A stretch of DNA of 45,623 nucleotides from Poseidonocella sp. HB161398 (GTDB lineage: Bacteria; Pseudomonadota; Alphaproteobacteria; Rhodobacterales; Rhodobacteraceae), in assembly GCF_005870025.1 (NCBI RefSeq), contig NZ_VATA01000050.1:1-45623 (forward strand), in the 5' to 3' direction. Positions 16,181 to 25,277 of this stretch are shown here, piece by piece; position 1 is the stretch's first letter; each line of letters starts with the position of its first letter. A program made the position numbers and the translations under genes. The notes under the pieces were generated by a model, which was given only the letters and a program-made list of their open reading frames with translations, was not told where the DNA came from and did not search any database.

Positions 16181-17206
16181 ATGGGAATGTTGGAAATGGA
16201 TATCGACGCGCCGCACCTCTCCGTGCTCGTCGCAGCGAAACCCATGAAGGAACTGCCGGAGACGCTCAGGGCGATCCGGCCAGAGCTCGATGCCCTGGGC
16301 ATGAGCTACGAGATCATCTGCGCCACCGACGGCTCCAATGACTGGGCCATGTCGGAGCTTGAGGGGATGGCGGCCACCTGGCCGAACCTCATCACCCTGG
16401 GACAGCGGCCCTGGAGCGATGACGATGCCGCCCTGGCCGTCGCGCTGAGGCGGGCGCGCGGCTCTCTGGTGCTCACCCTTGCGGGCTGGCCGGAGGTCGA
16501 TCCCGCGGACATCCACAAGCTCTTCGACGGGCTTGGCTCGGCCGACATCGTCTCGGCCGTCAGGCTGGCCCCCGCAAAGAGCGGTCTGCGCGGCTGGCGC
16601 ACCCGGTCGTTCACCGGGCTGCTCACCCGCCTTTTCGGCCAGAGCCCTACCGACCCGTTCTGCCGCACCCGTCTGGCGCACAAGTCCGTCCTGGACGACG
16701 TCGCCGGGTTCGGGGTCCGGCAGCATTTCATCCCGACCATCGCCGGGCAGCGGGGCTACAAGCTGGCCGAGACCCAGCTGCGGGTGCCTCCGGCCGGGCC
16801 GGGCGGCGATGCGCGGTTCATCTTCAGCCCGTTCAGCCATCTGCAGGGCTTCCTCGACGCGATGACCCTCTATGTGGTGCTAAAGTACCTGCGCCGCCCG
16901 CTGCGCTTCTTCGGCTCGATCGGGTTCCCGCTCTTCGCCATCGGCGCGCTGGCGACCACGGTGCTCGTCCTGCAGCGGCTCTTCGGCGAGCCTCTGTCCG
17001 ATCGCCCGGCGCTGGCCTTTGCGGTGCTGATGCTGGTGCTCGGCATCCAGATCATCGCCATCGGCCTCGTGGGCGAGATCATCATCTACGCCAATGCGCG
17101 CCGCATGAAGCAGTACGCCGTCAAGCAGATCATCGGCCGGGGCAGCAGCCCCGCCAGCCTGTCGTCGGGCATGCCGGGTACCGGCGCCGCTGAAGCAACG
17201 GAGTAA
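16181..17206 (+). CDS. Degenerate GT2 membrane protein, ArnC-like with altered metal motif
   Basis: 341 residues, same architecture as the preceding gene: an N-terminal GT-A region and two C-terminal membrane helices (about 235-300). The donor motif ATDGSND near residue 45 is kept. Where the neighbour has DGDLQ, this protein reads LTLAGWPEVD, so the metal-binding Asp pair is missing. It may be a catalytically inactive partner or use another mechanism. Good ribosome-binding site (gagtagga) before the ATG. It lies 73 bp after the intact ArnC-like gene and 9 bp before the ExoP-like gene. Confidence 0.8.
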   Translation: MGMLEMDIDAPHLSVLVAAKPMKELPETLRAIRPELDALGMSYEIICATDGSNDWAMSELEGMAATWPNLITLGQRPWSDDDAALAVALRRARGSLVLTLAGWPEVDPADIHKLFDGLGSADIVSAVRLAPAKSGLRGWRTRSFTGLLTRLFGQSPTDPFCRTRLAHKSVLDDVAGFGVRQHFIPTIAGQRGYKLAETQLRVPPAGPGGDARFIFSPFSHLQGFLDAMTLYVVLKYLRRPLRFFGSIGFPLFAIGALATTVLVLQRLFGEPLSDRPALAFAVLMLVLGIQIIAIGLVGEIIIYANARRMKQYAVKQIIGRGSSPASLSSGMPGTGAAEATE

Positions 17207-17215
17207 AGAGTCAAA

Positions 17216-19465
17216 GTGAATCAAAGGTCGTTTCAGCCTGTCCCCTCGGCCTTTTTGCAGGCCCCGGCGGATGACGGCATCGTCCTCGACTTCGGCAAGA
17301 TCTTCTCGATCTTGCGCGGCGGGTGGTGGATCATCGGCGCGGCGGGGTTCACCGGCGCGCTATTTGCGGCGGTGCTGGTCCTGCGCATGGAGCCGACATT
17401 CAGCGCCCGGGCGCAGCTGCTCATGGGCACGCCCAACGGCACGGGCAACGTCTTCGGGACGCTGGTCCAGGATCTCAATCTTGACGACGATGCCATTGCG
17501 GGCGAGATCGCGATCATCACCTCCGGACGCATCCTGAACATCGTCAGCCAGCGCCTGGATCTGGAGTCGCGTCCCGAATTCAATGTCGAGCTGCGGCCGC
17601 CCGAGCCCGAGGCCCCCTGGCTGCTCGAAAAGCTCGACCAGGCGGCGGAAGGGTTGAAGACGGTGCTCAGCGGCGGCACGGAGCTCGCCACCGGGTCGGG
17701 CCGCGACGGGTCCTCGTCCGCCGACCCGGTCGACAATGCCGCCTATCGCGGCCAGGATCTGCTGGGCGACCAGGTGGAGTTCGTGAGCCTTCTCATGCGG
17801 TCGCTGCAAGTCGACCAGGTGGGCAATACCGGCCTGGTCAACGTCTCCTTCTCCTCGACCAACCGTGCGCTCGCCGCGGCCATTCCCAATGCCGTGGTCG
17901 ATGTCTATCTCGAGGACCAGCTCAACCGGAAATTCGAGGCGCTGCGGCGGCTGACGGACGGGCTGGAAACGCGCCTGTCGAAAATGCGCGGGCGGCTCGA
18001 GGCCTCGGAACGCGCGGTGATCGACTACCGCAACCGCAACCTGGCCGACGGCTTCGCCGTCCAGGCGCGGCTTGACCAGCAGCTGACCGATCTGACGCGG
18101 CGGCTGAACCAGAGCTCGGCCGACCAGGCTGCGCTCGACGCGCAGGTCGCGGGGATCGACGCCATCATCGCCTCCCAGGGCGCGCTGGCGGCGGCGGGGC
18201 TCTTCGAGTCGAACCTGATCGAGACCATGCGCAGCCAGATCATCGAGCTGCAGCAGCGCAAGGCCCTGGTCGCCGAGCGCAGTTCGGGCGACAACGCGCA
18301 GACCGCCAAGTTCGACGAGGAGATCTCGCGCCTTGAGACGATGATCGAAGCCGAGGTCACCCGGCTGCGCGACGACAAGTTCAACCAGGCCGAGATCAGC
18401 CGCGCGGCCGTCGAGGCGCTGAATACCGAGCTGAAGAAGCTCGAGGTCCGGGCGATCCAGCAGGCCGAGCGCGAGGTCCGGCTGAGCCAGCTGACGCGGG
18501 ACCATGCCGCCGAACTGGCGGTCTACGGCACATTCCTCGACAAGTTCACCGAGACCAGCGAGGCGCTGGACCTGCAGGAGGGCGACGCCCAGGTCATCTC
18601 CTTCGCCGATCCGCCGAAAAGCCCGGTGGCCCCCAACAAGAAGGTTGCCGTCGCGCTCGGTGGCATCGCCGGCGGGTTCTTCGGCGTGGGGCTCGTCTTC
18701 CTGCTGGCGATGACCGACAGGCGGGTGCGGACTCGGGCGCAGCTGCGGTCGATGGCGCCCTATGCGCCGATCGTGTCGCTCCAGCGGACCGGACGCTTCG
18801 GCATGAAGGGCGCCAGTCCGCTTTCGCCGGGGGACACGTCCGGCGCGGCAAACCTTTCCGACGGCATCCAGGCAATCCGCAGCCAGGTGCTGATGTCGGA
18901 GAAGCGCGAGGGCGGCCGGATCCTCTCGGTCGTCTCGGCGGGCCGCGATGCCGGCAAGACGACGACGGGCCTCCTGCTGATGAGATCCTTCGCGCAGATG
19001 GGCGTCTCCTGCGTCCTGGTCGAGGCCGATCTGCGCAACCCCTCCGTCGGCAGCCTGCTCGGGCTGAAGGGCGCGGCCGATCTGGTCGATGTCCTGTCGG
19101 GCAAGGCCAAGTTGGAGCAGGCGCTGGAACAGGATCCCGCGTCTTCGGCCAAGATCCTGAAAGTCCGCAAGGGCCACAGGGATCCGGCCGGGGTGCTGCT
19201 GTCGCCGTCGATGACGCAGCTTCTGCAGGACCTGCGGAAGACCTATGCGGTCGTGATCGTCGACACCTCGCCGCTGCTGTCGGCCTCCGACGCCACGCCT
19301 CTGGTGAAGATGGCCGACCATGTCCTGCTGGTCGTCCGCCACGCCTCGCCCAGAGACGAGGTCGATGCCTGCCTCGAGACGATCGAGAAGCTGGGATCGC
19401 CGCAGCTCAGCATCTGCCTGAGCATGACATCGAGAAGATCGGAGCCTGCAGACCGATATGCCTGA
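17216..19465 (+). CDS. exoP: Polysaccharide co-polymerase/BY-tyrosine kinase (ExoP/Wzc-like)
   Basis: 749 residues starting at GTG. Wzz domain with a first helix near residues 38-58 and a second near 480-500 (KVAVALGGIAGGFFGVGLVF) preceded by the Pro-rich PPKSPVAPNKK. Periplasmic coiled coil lies between (about 220-440). The cytoplasmic kinase has Walker A SAGRDAGKTTTG near 577, Walker A' VLVEADLRNP near 600 and Walker B VVIVDTSPLL near 676. The C-terminus has one Tyr (DRYA) rather than the usual cluster. ExoP proteins set chain length and drive export with ExoF. Its end overlaps the sulfotransferase start by 8 nt. Confidence 0.92.
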   Translation: MNQRSFQPVPSAFLQAPADDGIVLDFGKIFSILRGGWWIIGAAGFTGALFAAVLVLRMEPTFSARAQLLMGTPNGTGNVFGTLVQDLNLDDDAIAGEIAIITSGRILNIVSQRLDLESRPEFNVELRPPEPEAPWLLEKLDQAAEGLKTVLSGGTELATGSGRDGSSSADPVDNAAYRGQDLLGDQVEFVSLLMRSLQVDQVGNTGLVNVSFSSTNRALAAAIPNAVVDVYLEDQLNRKFEALRRLTDGLETRLSKMRGRLEASERAVIDYRNRNLADGFAVQARLDQQLTDLTRRLNQSSADQAALDAQVAGIDAIIASQGALAAAGLFESNLIETMRSQIIELQQRKALVAERSSGDNAQTAKFDEEISRLETMIEAEVTRLRDDKFNQAEISRAAVEALNTELKKLEVRAIQQAEREVRLSQLTRDHAAELAVYGTFLDKFTETSEALDLQEGDAQVISFADPPKSPVAPNKKVAVALGGIAGGFFGVGLVFLLAMTDRRVRTRAQLRSMAPYAPIVSLQRTGRFGMKGASPLSPGDTSGAANLSDGIQAIRSQVLMSEKREGGRILSVVSAGRDAGKTTTGLLLMRSFAQMGVSCVLVEADLRNPSVGSLLGLKGAADLVDVLSGKAKLEQALEQDPASSAKILKVRKGHRDPAGVLLSPSMTQLLQDLRKTYAVVIVDTSPLLSASDATPLVKMADHVLLVVRHASPRDEVDACLETIEKLGSPQLSICLSMTSRRSEPADRYA

Positions 19466-20339
19466 CGGAAAGTACATCCTTCCCAGCACGGACGCGGCGG
19501 TTCTCGACCAGGCCAGGGTGCCGGATTTCATCGTGATCGGCGCGATGCGGGCCGGGACGACCACACTCTACCACCACCTGGCCGGCCACCCCGAGATCGG
19601 CATGTCGCGGATGAAGGAAACGGATTTCTTCGTCCGCAAAATCAACTATCCGCTCGGCCCGGACTGGTACAGCAGCCAGTTCGATCCCGGCTTCGCCTGC
19701 CATGGCGAGGTCTCGCCCAACTATGCCAAGCACGATCTCTGGCGCGGCGTGCCGAAGCTGATCAAGGCCACGGTGCCGGAGGTGAAGCTCGTCTTCATCG
19801 CCCGCGATCCGGTGGCCCGGTTCAGGTCGCATTACCAGCATTCGTGGTATGCGGGGCGGATTTCGCTGACGCCGGAAGAGCTTCTGGACAGCGGGAACGG
19901 CGCGCACATGCTGGAAACCAGCCGCTACGCCGCCCAGATCGGCAGCTACCTGGAGCATTTCCGCCGCGACCAGATCCTCATCCTCGATTTCGATCAGCTG
20001 CGGACGGAACCGCAGGGCGTGCTGGACCAGGTCACGGATTTTCTCGGGCTCGAGCGGCATGTGATCCGGGATGTCGCCTCGCGGAATGACGCGGCCTCGG
20101 TGTCGCGCATCCCCGGGGTGGTCCAGCGGGCCTGGTCAAGCCGGGCCGTGCGGCGCCTCGACCGCTATATCAGCCGCGGGATGCGCGACCGCGCGCGGCA
20201 GATCGTGTCCATGGGGCCGGCGCGCAAGGCGCCCGATTTCAGTGACGTGCTGGTTTCGGTCATTGCCGAGCGCCTGGCCGAAGACGCCGCCGCGTTCCGC
20301 GAACTGACCGGCATGAGCTTCGACTCCTGGCGGGTCTGA
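19458..20339 (+). CDS. PAPS-dependent sulfotransferase (1)
   Basis: 293 residues. The 5'-phosphosulfate-binding loop FIVIGAMRAGTTTLYHHLAG is at about residues 24-43. The 3'-phosphate-binding motif IARDPVARFRSHYQHSW is near 115. DFDQLRTEP near 178 is typical of Sulfotransfer_1/heparan-type enzymes. It transfers sulfate from PAPS to a carbohydrate hydroxyl or amino group. Translational coupling to exoP (overlap ATGCCTGA) points to sulfation of the exported polymer rather than an unrelated metabolite (inference). Confidence 0.9.
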   Translation: MPDGKYILPSTDAAVLDQARVPDFIVIGAMRAGTTTLYHHLAGHPEIGMSRMKETDFFVRKINYPLGPDWYSSQFDPGFACHGEVSPNYAKHDLWRGVPKLIKATVPEVKLVFIARDPVARFRSHYQHSWYAGRISLTPEELLDSGNGAHMLETSRYAAQIGSYLEHFRRDQILILDFDQLRTEPQGVLDQVTDFLGLERHVIRDVASRNDAASVSRIPGVVQRAWSSRAVRRLDRYISRGMRDRARQIVSMGPARKAPDFSDVLVSVIAERLAEDAAAFRELTGMSFDSWRV

Positions 20340-20410
20340 TTCACGGAAGTTATCCCGGACGCGCCCGGATCCGGGGCCGCGTCCGGTTTGCAGGCCGGAC
20401 GGAACCGGAG

Positions 20411-21349
20411 CTAGGTCAGCCTGCGTTTCATCGCTTCGAAAAGCTGGAATGACAGCCGGCCTGCGGCGCGCGGGCGCTGCGCGAATTTCCGGACCGCAGG
20501 GCCCGGACGTCCAAGGCGCAGCCAGTGAATCATCGTTTCGGCAGCCACGAGATCGGAAAGGCGTTTCTGCCGACGACGCATCAGGGATATTTCCCTTTTG
20601 CTCATCCATTCCGAATTCCTGTGCAGAAAAGCGGCATCCGCCTTTAGCAATGCCTCTGCGTGGACAAGGTCCAGACGGTTGGAAATGGAACCCTTCCGAA
20701 TGCGGTAGAGATATCCTGCTTCCGGCATTGTCCACACCCGGACTCCCCGGGCCAGCAATTCCGCGGTGATGTGAAAGTCCTCACCGTTTCTGAGAGATTC
20801 GTCATACCGGACACCGTGATAGGCGAGGGCGCTCGCGCGAAATACTGGCTTCAGATATCCGAGGCTCGGGCGCCCGGATTCGGCTTGGCACCCGGCGAGA
20901 AAATCTCCGAGAGTCCATTCCGCAGGCGCCGTGAGGCCATAACTGTGCAGATGCGAACTGCCCAGGAATCGGGCATCCGGTCCCACGGGCTGGAAGTCGT
21001 CATAGACCAGTCCCGCCTCGCATGATTCGCCAAAATCTATCATGCGTTTCAATCGGTCAGGCTGCATCAGGTCATCCGAATCGAGCACCGCGATCCAGCG
21101 TCCCCGGGCTGCGTCGATGCCCATGTTCCGGGCAGCGGCCGGACCGCCATTCCGGGCCGTCCGGAGCACGCGAATCCGCGAATCTGCGGCGGAAAGGTCC
21201 TGAGCGAGAGAAAATGTCCCGTCCTTGGAGGCGTCATCTACGATAATGATTTCGATATTAATGTTTTTTTGTGCTAAAGCGCTGGCAACGGATTTGGAAA
21301 GAAACTCTTCAGCGTGCCATGCCGCGATGATCACGGTTGCATCAGTCAT
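20411..21349 (-). CDS. Glycosyltransferase family 2
   Basis: 312 residues from the ATG at 21349, which has aggtgg at optimal spacing; a GTG 9 nt upstream is less likely. ATVIIAAWHAEEFLSKSVAS at the start, IIVDDASKDGTFSLA near 37, ARNGGPAAARNMGIDAARG near 65 and AVLDSDDL near 90 define an intact GT-A domain. It resembles the GT2 at 22226-23209 in length and motifs (IIAAW/ILIAAW, LGYLKP/LGFLKP), suggesting duplication. It lies divergent to the ExoK-like gene. Its sequence is less G/C-rich than its neighbours. Confidence 0.88.
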   Translation of the reverse strand: MTDATVIIAAWHAEEFLSKSVASALAQKNINIEIIIVDDASKDGTFSLAQDLSAADSRIRVLRTARNGGPAAARNMGIDAARGRWIAVLDSDDLMQPDRLKRMIDFGESCEAGLVYDDFQPVGPDARFLGSSHLHSYGLTAPAEWTLGDFLAGCQAESGRPSLGYLKPVFRASALAYHGVRYDESLRNGEDFHITAELLARGVRVWTMPEAGYLYRIRKGSISNRLDLVHAEALLKADAAFLHRNSEWMSKREISLMRRRQKRLSDLVAAETMIHWLRLGRPGPAVRKFAQRPRAAGRLSFQLFEAMKRRLT

Positions 21350-21401
21350 TATGGCCACCTAATATCACCTCAATATTGACCCCAGTTAGCAATGTATTGC
21401 G

Positions 21402-22229
21402 ATGCTCCACAATGAATTTCTGCAGACCGCAGGCCTTGTGGTTGCGTTGACGATTTCGGTTTCAACCGCATCGTTGGCGCAAACAGGAGAGGCCTTCATT
21501 TACCAGTTCGACGAGTTTCCGTCGGCGTCGTCGTGGTACGCATCGGATTTCGCGATGAAGCGCGAAAGCTTCCGGACGAACTGGAATCCCGAGAATCTCA
21601 GCCTGACCGAAGACCGTGCGCTCCAGCTCGGACTCTGGCCGACGGCAGATGCGGACGGCACTCCGGATCTGGGCGCCGGCGCGCTCAAGCATTTCCAGGG
21701 GGCCGAGCTCCAGCGCAAGGAGAAGACGCATTTCGGCACCTACGAAGTCGTCATGACCGCGGCCCGCGGCGATGGCCTGATCTCCGCCTTCTTCACCTAT
21801 ACGGGTCCTTACTTCAAAGACCCCCATGACGAGATCGACTTCGAGTTCCTCGGCCGTGACACCACCAAGGTCTGGCTGACGCGCTTCGTCGACGGAGAGA
21901 ACCTGCCGGGGCGGTGGATCGATCTGGGCTTCGACGCGGCGGATGCGCGGCACATCTACACGCTCGAATGGTTGCCCGACCGGCTGGTCTGGTATGCCGA
22001 CCAGCGGGAGCTGATGCGCGTGACGGAAGACGAGGCGCCGATTCCGCAGACGGCCCAGCGGATCTATTTCAGCATCTGGGCCGGAGGACCGGCGCAGAGC
22101 GACTGGTCGGGGAATGCCCCCGACGATGCTAGGGGGCGCGCGCGCGTCTATTGCGTGTCCTATCGCCCCGCGGGACAGGAGACCTCGCCCATGTGCTCGG
22201 ACGAGCCGCTTCCGGACCGGATCGAATGA
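21402..22229 (+). CDS. exoK: Secreted GH16 endoglycanase (ExoK-like)
   Basis: 275 residues. Signal peptide LVVALTISVSTASLAQ ends near residue 27. The GH16 domain has the catalytic EIDFEFLG (ExDxxE) near residue 145, preceded by GTYEVVMTAARGDGLISAFF and followed by HIYTLEWLPDRLVWYAD. GH16 enzymes cleave beta-glucans or galactans; ExoK in Sinorhizobium trims nascent succinoglycan. It overlaps the next GT2 by 4 nt (ATGA), so they are one operon. Its catalytic domain is clearly related to the N-terminal domain of the giant protein at 30174. Confidence 0.9.
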   Translation: MLHNEFLQTAGLVVALTISVSTASLAQTGEAFIYQFDEFPSASSWYASDFAMKRESFRTNWNPENLSLTEDRALQLGLWPTADADGTPDLGAGALKHFQGAELQRKEKTHFGTYEVVMTAARGDGLISAFFTYTGPYFKDPHDEIDFEFLGRDTTKVWLTRFVDGENLPGRWIDLGFDAADARHIYTLEWLPDRLVWYADQRELMRVTEDEAPIPQTAQRIYFSIWAGGPAQSDWSGNAPDDARGRARVYCVSYRPAGQETSPMCSDEPLPDRIE

Positions 22230-23209
22230 GGATGGACGAGGCGGGCGGTTCCGCTCCGCGGGCCAGCATCCTGATCGCCGCATGGAGCGCGGAGAAGACG
22301 CTCGACCGGGCCATCTCCAGCGCGCTGGCACAGAGCGTTCCGGTCGAGGTGATCGTCATCGACGACGCCTCGCCGGACGGCACCGCGGCGCGGGCCGCGG
22401 CATGGGCGGCGTCGGATCCGCGGGTCCGGCTGATCCGCCAGGCGCGCAACATGGGGCCGGGCGCGGCGCGCAATTGCGGCCTGGACGCGGCGCGGGCGCC
22501 CTGGGTGACGGTTCTCGACGCGGATGACTTCTTCGCTTCACCGGACCGGATTGCGCATCTGCTGGAAATCGCCGCGTCCGAAGGCGCCGATTTCGTCGCG
22601 GACGACCTGTGGAAGGTCGATGCCGCGGACCCCGAGGGGCCGCGGACGCCGATGATCGGCGGCGCTCCGCTCGGCGTCCAGCGGCTGGATGCGGCGGGCT
22701 TCATTGCCGGCAACCTGTCGTCGCAGCATGGCGGCCGGAGGGAGCTCGGATTCCTCAAGCCGCTGATGAATAACACCTTCCTGCGTCGTCACGGGATCCG
22801 CTACGATCCGGATATCCGGCTGGGCGAGGACTATGTCCTCTATGCCCAGGCGCTGATCGCCGGGGCGCGGTTCATCCTGACCGATGCCGCGGGCTATGTC
22901 GCGGTGGTCCGGCCGGAATCGCTGTCGGGCAGCCACCCGACCGAGGCGCATGAGCATCTGATTGCCGCCGACAGGGCGCTTCTGGCGCTGCCGGCGGCCG
23001 ATCTGGCAACGCGGCGCAACCTGACGGCGCATATGCGCGAGCAGCAGAAGAAATGGGCCTGGCGGCGGCTGATCGATGCCAAGGGCGCGGGCGATCTCGG
23101 GGCGGCGGCGCGCTGCTTCCACGCGCCGGCCGGCGTCATCGTCGATCTTGTCCAGCGTCTGTGCGGCGAGGCGGCGATCCGCCTGCGCCGGCGGGTCCGG
23201 CTGCGATGA
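22226..23209 (+). CDS. Glycosyltransferase family 2
   Basis: 327 residues. ASILIAAWSAEKTLDRAISS near residue 14, VIDDASPDGTAARAA near 43, ARNMGPGAARNCGLDAARA near 72 and TVLDADDFFASPDR near 94 give an intact GT-A core. Related in sequence to the minus-strand GT2 at 20411. It overlaps the ExoK-like gene and the next gene by 4 nt each, so translation is coupled. Probable role: one linkage of the repeat unit. Confidence 0.88.
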   Translation: MRMDEAGGSAPRASILIAAWSAEKTLDRAISSALAQSVPVEVIVIDDASPDGTAARAAAWAASDPRVRLIRQARNMGPGAARNCGLDAARAPWVTVLDADDFFASPDRIAHLLEIAASEGADFVADDLWKVDAADPEGPRTPMIGGAPLGVQRLDAAGFIAGNLSSQHGGRRELGFLKPLMNNTFLRRHGIRYDPDIRLGEDYVLYAQALIAGARFILTDAAGYVAVVRPESLSGSHPTEAHEHLIAADRALLALPAADLATRRNLTAHMREQQKKWAWRRLIDAKGAGDLGAAARCFHAPAGVIVDLVQRLCGEAAIRLRRRVRLR

Positions 23210-24357
23210 GCGGGCAGCTTGACGCCATCGTGGTCGCCGATGCCCGTTTCGCGGGCGGCAGCACCTCGGCCCTGGTCTCGGACGTGACGGCGATGGCGCG
23301 GCTCGGGCTGCGCATCGGCCTTGTCTTCGTGCGCTCGGCCTATCTCGACGATGCGAGGGACCGGCCGAATCCGGCCGCGCTCGGCCTGCGCGACCTCGAC
23401 GGGGTCGTCCCGCTGGCACCCGGCAGCCCGGCCCGCGCCAGATTCGCCTTCCTGCATCATCCGATGGTCTTCTTCCGCGGCATCGAGGAGCGGCTGCGGC
23501 TCTGCGCGGAAAAGTCGGTGGTCGTCACCCATCACGCGCCCTTCCGTTCGGACGGGTCGCTCGAATGGGATCCGGTCGCGACGCTCTGGCGGATCCGCCG
23601 GGCAACCGGCCTCCTGCCCTGGTATGCGCCGATCGCGCCGGGCGTCCGGGCGCAGCTGGCAAGCTTCGCGCCGCTGATCACCCAGACATCGGGCGACTGG
23701 CCCAACATCTTCGATCCGGCCGACTGGCCCGAGACCCGGCCCGCCTTCTCGGGGCCGGTGCTGACGGCGGGGCGGCATGGGCGGGCCGATCCGCTGAAAT
23801 TCCCGGCGACGGGCGCGGAGATCGACGCTGCCCTGCCGGCCGGTCCGGACCTCCGCATCCGCGTGCTCGGCTGCCCGGCCGAGGCGCTGGCGGCCAAGGG
23901 TGCCCATCCCGGCCGCTGGGATGTCCTGCCCTTCGGCAGCGAGCCGGTGCCGACCTTCCTCAACAGCCTCGACATCTTCGCCTACCACTACCACCCGAAC
24001 TGGCTCGAGGCCTTCGGCCGGACCGTGGTGGAGGCGATCCTCTGCGGTCGCTCCTGCCTGCTCGATCCGCGGCTGCGCCCGTCATTCGGCGACGTTGCAC
24101 ATTTCTGCACGCCTTCCGAGACCGCGGCGGCCATTGCCCGGCTGGCCTCGGACCCCGCGGCCAGCCGGGCCCGGGCGCTGGCGGCGCGGGATCTGGCGCT
24201 GAGCCGGTACAGCGCCGCCTCGGTCGCGGCGCGGCTCGCGGCGCTGGAGGCGGATCGGGGCGATCTCGGCAGGACCAACTCGGCGGCACCGCCGCACAGG
24301 ACATTGCGCAAGCTGGCCGGGCTCTACCGGCGGCGGGCCGCTGGAAGCACAGGATGA
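23206..24357 (+). CDS. Glycosyltransferase, GT-B fold (GT4-like)
   Basis: 383 residues, starting MSGQLDAIVVADARFAGGST. The C-terminal half carries the GT-B donor signature NWLEAFGRTVVEAILCGRSC near residue 265, with the conserved E of the E-x7-E motif, after SLDIFAYHYHP. The N-terminal half lacks close family landmarks, but GGSTSALVSDVTAMARLG fits a GT-B acceptor domain. Start overlaps the preceding stop (ATGA); GTG of the following sulfotransferase is 4 bp beyond its stop. So it belongs to the tight exoK-GT-GT-sulfotransferase operon. Confidence 0.78.
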   Translation: MSGQLDAIVVADARFAGGSTSALVSDVTAMARLGLRIGLVFVRSAYLDDARDRPNPAALGLRDLDGVVPLAPGSPARARFAFLHHPMVFFRGIEERLRLCAEKSVVVTHHAPFRSDGSLEWDPVATLWRIRRATGLLPWYAPIAPGVRAQLASFAPLITQTSGDWPNIFDPADWPETRPAFSGPVLTAGRHGRADPLKFPATGAEIDAALPAGPDLRIRVLGCPAEALAAKGAHPGRWDVLPFGSEPVPTFLNSLDIFAYHYHPNWLEAFGRTVVEAILCGRSCLLDPRLRPSFGDVAHFCTPSETAAAIARLASDPAASRARALAARDLALSRYSAASVAARLAALEADRGDLGRTNSAAPPHRTLRKLAGLYRRRAAGSTG

Positions 24358-24361
24358 GAAC

Positions 24362-25261
24362 GTGATCAGTCCGAAGATATCGCGGAAGCTGTACCGGCTG
24401 GCCATGCCGGCCCTGAAACTGTCCCGGAGCGCACCGGCCAGCGAACAGCCGGTCTTCGTCATCGGCTCCGGGCGCAGCGGCAACACGCTGGTCCGCCGGG
24501 TGCTCCTGGCGTCCGAGCAGATCTACGTGCCGCCGGAGACCTATGTGCTCGGCGACGTCATCGAGGGCTGGCAGCGCAGCGCCGCGCTTCCCTGGCGCCA
24601 GCGGGTCTGGCTGTTCTGCGCCTTCTTCGAGCGCCATCCGCACTGGAACACTTTCGGGCTGGAGAGCCTGACCGCCTTCGCGCGCGAGGCCGAGGGGCTG
24701 CGCGTGAAAAGCCTGCCCGCGCTGATCGACGCCTTCTTCCGCTATCTCGCGCGGGAGGCGGGCTCGGACGCGCCGCGCTGGGGCGACAAGACGCCTTGGA
24801 ACACCTTCCACCTGCCGGCCATCGGCCGGACCTTCCCGCAGGCGCGCTATCTGTGGCTCGTCCGCGACGGAAGGGACGTGGCGCTGTCCTATGTCAAGGC
24901 CGGGCTCTATCCCGAGATCGGCGCCGCGGCGGACCGGTGGGCCCAGGCCAATCGCAGCTGTGCGCAATTCGCGCGCTGGATCCCGCATCTGCGCTGCATC
25001 CGCTACGAGGACGTGGCCGAGAACCCCGAGGCGACCTTCCGCGGGGTCTTCGACTGGCTCGGTCTGGATTTCGAGCCCGGCATGCTGACGGGCAAGCCCG
25101 CGCGCATGGGCGATGTCGAGATGCTGAGCCATCATGCCGCCGTGGCGAGCGCCATAAACGGCCGGTCGGTCGGCAAGTGGCGGTCCGAAATCGACGGCGC
25201 CGCGCTGGCCCGCCTGCCGCAGGATTTCCACGCCTGGGCGGGCAGGCTCGGCTATAGCTGA
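24362..25261 (+). CDS. PAPS-dependent sulfotransferase (2)
   Basis: 299 residues from GTG at 24362, with aggatgag 7-14 nt upstream. PAPS loop FVIGSGRSGNTLVRRVLLAS near residue 32, and WLVRDGRDVALSYVKAGLYP near 165 as the 3'-phosphate motif. WGDKTPWNTFHLP is a common feature of Sulfotransfer_3 proteins. It is a different subtype from the enzymes at 19458 and 36260, so a different acceptor is likely. Last gene of the operon begun by the ExoK-like gene; converges with the GT39-type gene 16 bp away. Confidence 0.88.
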   Translation: MISPKISRKLYRLAMPALKLSRSAPASEQPVFVIGSGRSGNTLVRRVLLASEQIYVPPETYVLGDVIEGWQRSAALPWRQRVWLFCAFFERHPHWNTFGLESLTAFAREAEGLRVKSLPALIDAFFRYLAREAGSDAPRWGDKTPWNTFHLPAIGRTFPQARYLWLVRDGRDVALSYVKAGLYPEIGAAADRWAQANRSCAQFARWIPHLRCIRYEDVAENPEATFRGVFDWLGLDFEPGMLTGKPARMGDVEMLSHHAAVASAINGRSVGKWRSEIDGAALARLPQDFHAWAGRLGYS

Positions 25262-25277
25262 GCCTGCGCCCTGGGCG

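Noticed and set aside
17360-19564. Open frame of 734 codons opposite the ExoP-like gene.
   Set aside because: Antisense shadow with no recognisable domain; the plus-strand reading has complete Wzz and kinase motifs.
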